The position numbers and the translations under genes are program-made. A model generated the notes under the pieces. That model was not told the origin of the DNA. It made no database searches and worked only from the letters and a program-made list of their open reading frames with translations. 64,000 bases of DNA. Source: Ktedonospora formicarum. Its GTDB lineage: Bacteria; Chloroflexota; Ktedonobacteria; Ktedonobacterales; Ktedonobacteraceae. The stretch's first letter is position 1, and every line of letters begins with the position of its first letter. The stretch spans positions 434,001-498,000 of the forward strand of contig NZ_BNJF01000002.1 in NCBI RefSeq assembly GCF_016587355.1, read 5' to 3'. Below are positions 63,540-64,000 of this stretch, in pieces.

Positions 63540-64000
63540 ATGAACAATACCCATAAACCTATTTTCTCTTCATCCAAGATGAATCAGAATAAACGTATCT
63601 CGCGGCGCGATGCCTTAAAATTGGGTGGGACCCTCACATCCACAGCCATTGGTGTTCCCTTGTTGCTCTCCGCCTGTGGTGGCACAGGTGGTCTTGTTTC
63701 CTCAACATCCTCTTCCGATAAAACCTTGCGTGTCTATTGGAACGCAGGACACTCCTATACCGCCTACCAGCAAGTCATTTCCCAGTTTGAAAAGGATCAT
63801 GCAGGCTGGAAGGTAAAATTAGAGTTATACCAATGGCCGGATATGCGCACAAAAGTACTTGCGAACTTTGCGGCAGGAGACGTGCCTGATTTGATCGAAG
63901 AGCCCGGTGGGTGGGTACAGGAATTCGGCCTTGCTGGCAATCTCCGTTCATTACAACCATATATTGAAAAAGATGGAAATGAGATTGGCTTCCCCAATGA
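63540..64000 (+). CDS. Tat-type sugar-binding ABC lipoprotein (partial at right edge)
   Basis: The frame starts at ATG 63540, after GGAGGG, and is open to the window end (153 codons). The N-terminus has a twin-arginine signal (RISRRDALKLGG) combined with a lipobox (LLLSACGG), then a family-1 extracellular solute-binding domain (LRVYWNAGHSYTAYQQVISQ, FAAGDVPDLIEEPGG). It would bind a sugar at the outer membrane face. It lies 217 bases after the LacI gene. Permeases are presumably further right. Confidence 0.85.
   Translation, partial: MNNTHKPIFSSSKMNQNKRISRRDALKLGGTLTSTAIGVPLLLSACGGTGGLVSSTSSSDKTLRVYWNAGHSYTAYQQVISQFEKDHAGWKVKLELYQWPDMRTKVLANFAAGDVPDLIEEPGGWVQEFGLAGNLRSLQPYIEKDGNEIGFPN

Overview
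The window looks like chromosomal DNA of a Ktedonobacteria-type Chloroflexota, probably Ktedonobacter racemifer or a close relative. This is inferred from gene content; no 16S or other marker lies here. Pointers are two Ser/Thr kinases with near-identical N-termini (one TPR-linked, one WD40-linked), XRE/NB-ARC regulators, YCF48-repeat proteins, many solitary ECF sigma factors and solute-binding lipoproteins, and above all an IscB nuclease behind a HEARO/omega RNA, a family strongly amplified in K. racemifer.

Layout. 1-3.5 kb: methyltransferase, a frameshifted cysteine desulfurase behind a decayed ArsR regulator, and a DinB-like protein. 3.7-9 kb: ECF sigma factor overlapping a membrane-anchored YCF48-repeat protein, a secreted beta-helix protein, a HEAT remnant and a cupin. 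9.3-17 kb: SigJ/ECF41-type sigma factor, LUD protein, NAD-dependent epimerase, pyruvate decarboxylase and a kinase-TPR protein. 17-25 kb: thioredoxin/DUF4395 operon with a consensus promoter, a 1095-residue helical-repeat protein, two ABM-fold proteins and an 8-oxoguanine deaminase-like amidohydrolase. 25.4-35.2 kb: LacI regulator and a myo-inositol operon (iolB-C-D-A, iolE-like, iolG, LacD-type aldolase). These would take inositol through 2-keto-inositol, the trione, 5-deoxyglucuronate and DKG-6-phosphate to DHAP and malonate semialdehyde, then acetyl-CoA. 35.2-41.8 kb, minus strand: MFS transporter, lipoprotein esterase, acyltransferase-3, adenylate-forming ligase and a sugar-porter-like MFS transporter that may serve inositol uptake.

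42-54 kb is the mobile and rearranged part: omega RNA plus IscB (43.2-44.8 kb), a 162-bp MITE-like element with a 9-bp target duplication (44.8-44.96 kb), and a solo TnpB element (51.8-53.6 kb) at a chimeric junction. There a MauD/TlpA-like gene and an XRE/NB-ARC gene are both cut off, so a simple insertion cannot explain the site. Between these lie an EamA exporter, an SDR, a GH36 alpha-galactosidase, an APH-like kinase and a secreted protein built of a six-residue acidic repeat.

54.5-64 kb: tetracycline ribosomal-protection-type GTPase with a leader ORF, two NTF2-fold proteins, a Liv-type binding lipoprotein behind a near-consensus promoter, a kinase-WD40 protein, and a LacI regulator followed by a Tat-type sugar-binding lipoprotein that runs off the right edge.

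No tRNA, rRNA or CRISPR array was seen. Strong hairpins, several with 16-22 bp stems, mark many gene ends. The best candidates for unusual biology are the IscB/omega RNA locus, the TnpB junction, the pyruvate decarboxylase, and short leader ORFs upstream of iolB and the tet-like gene.
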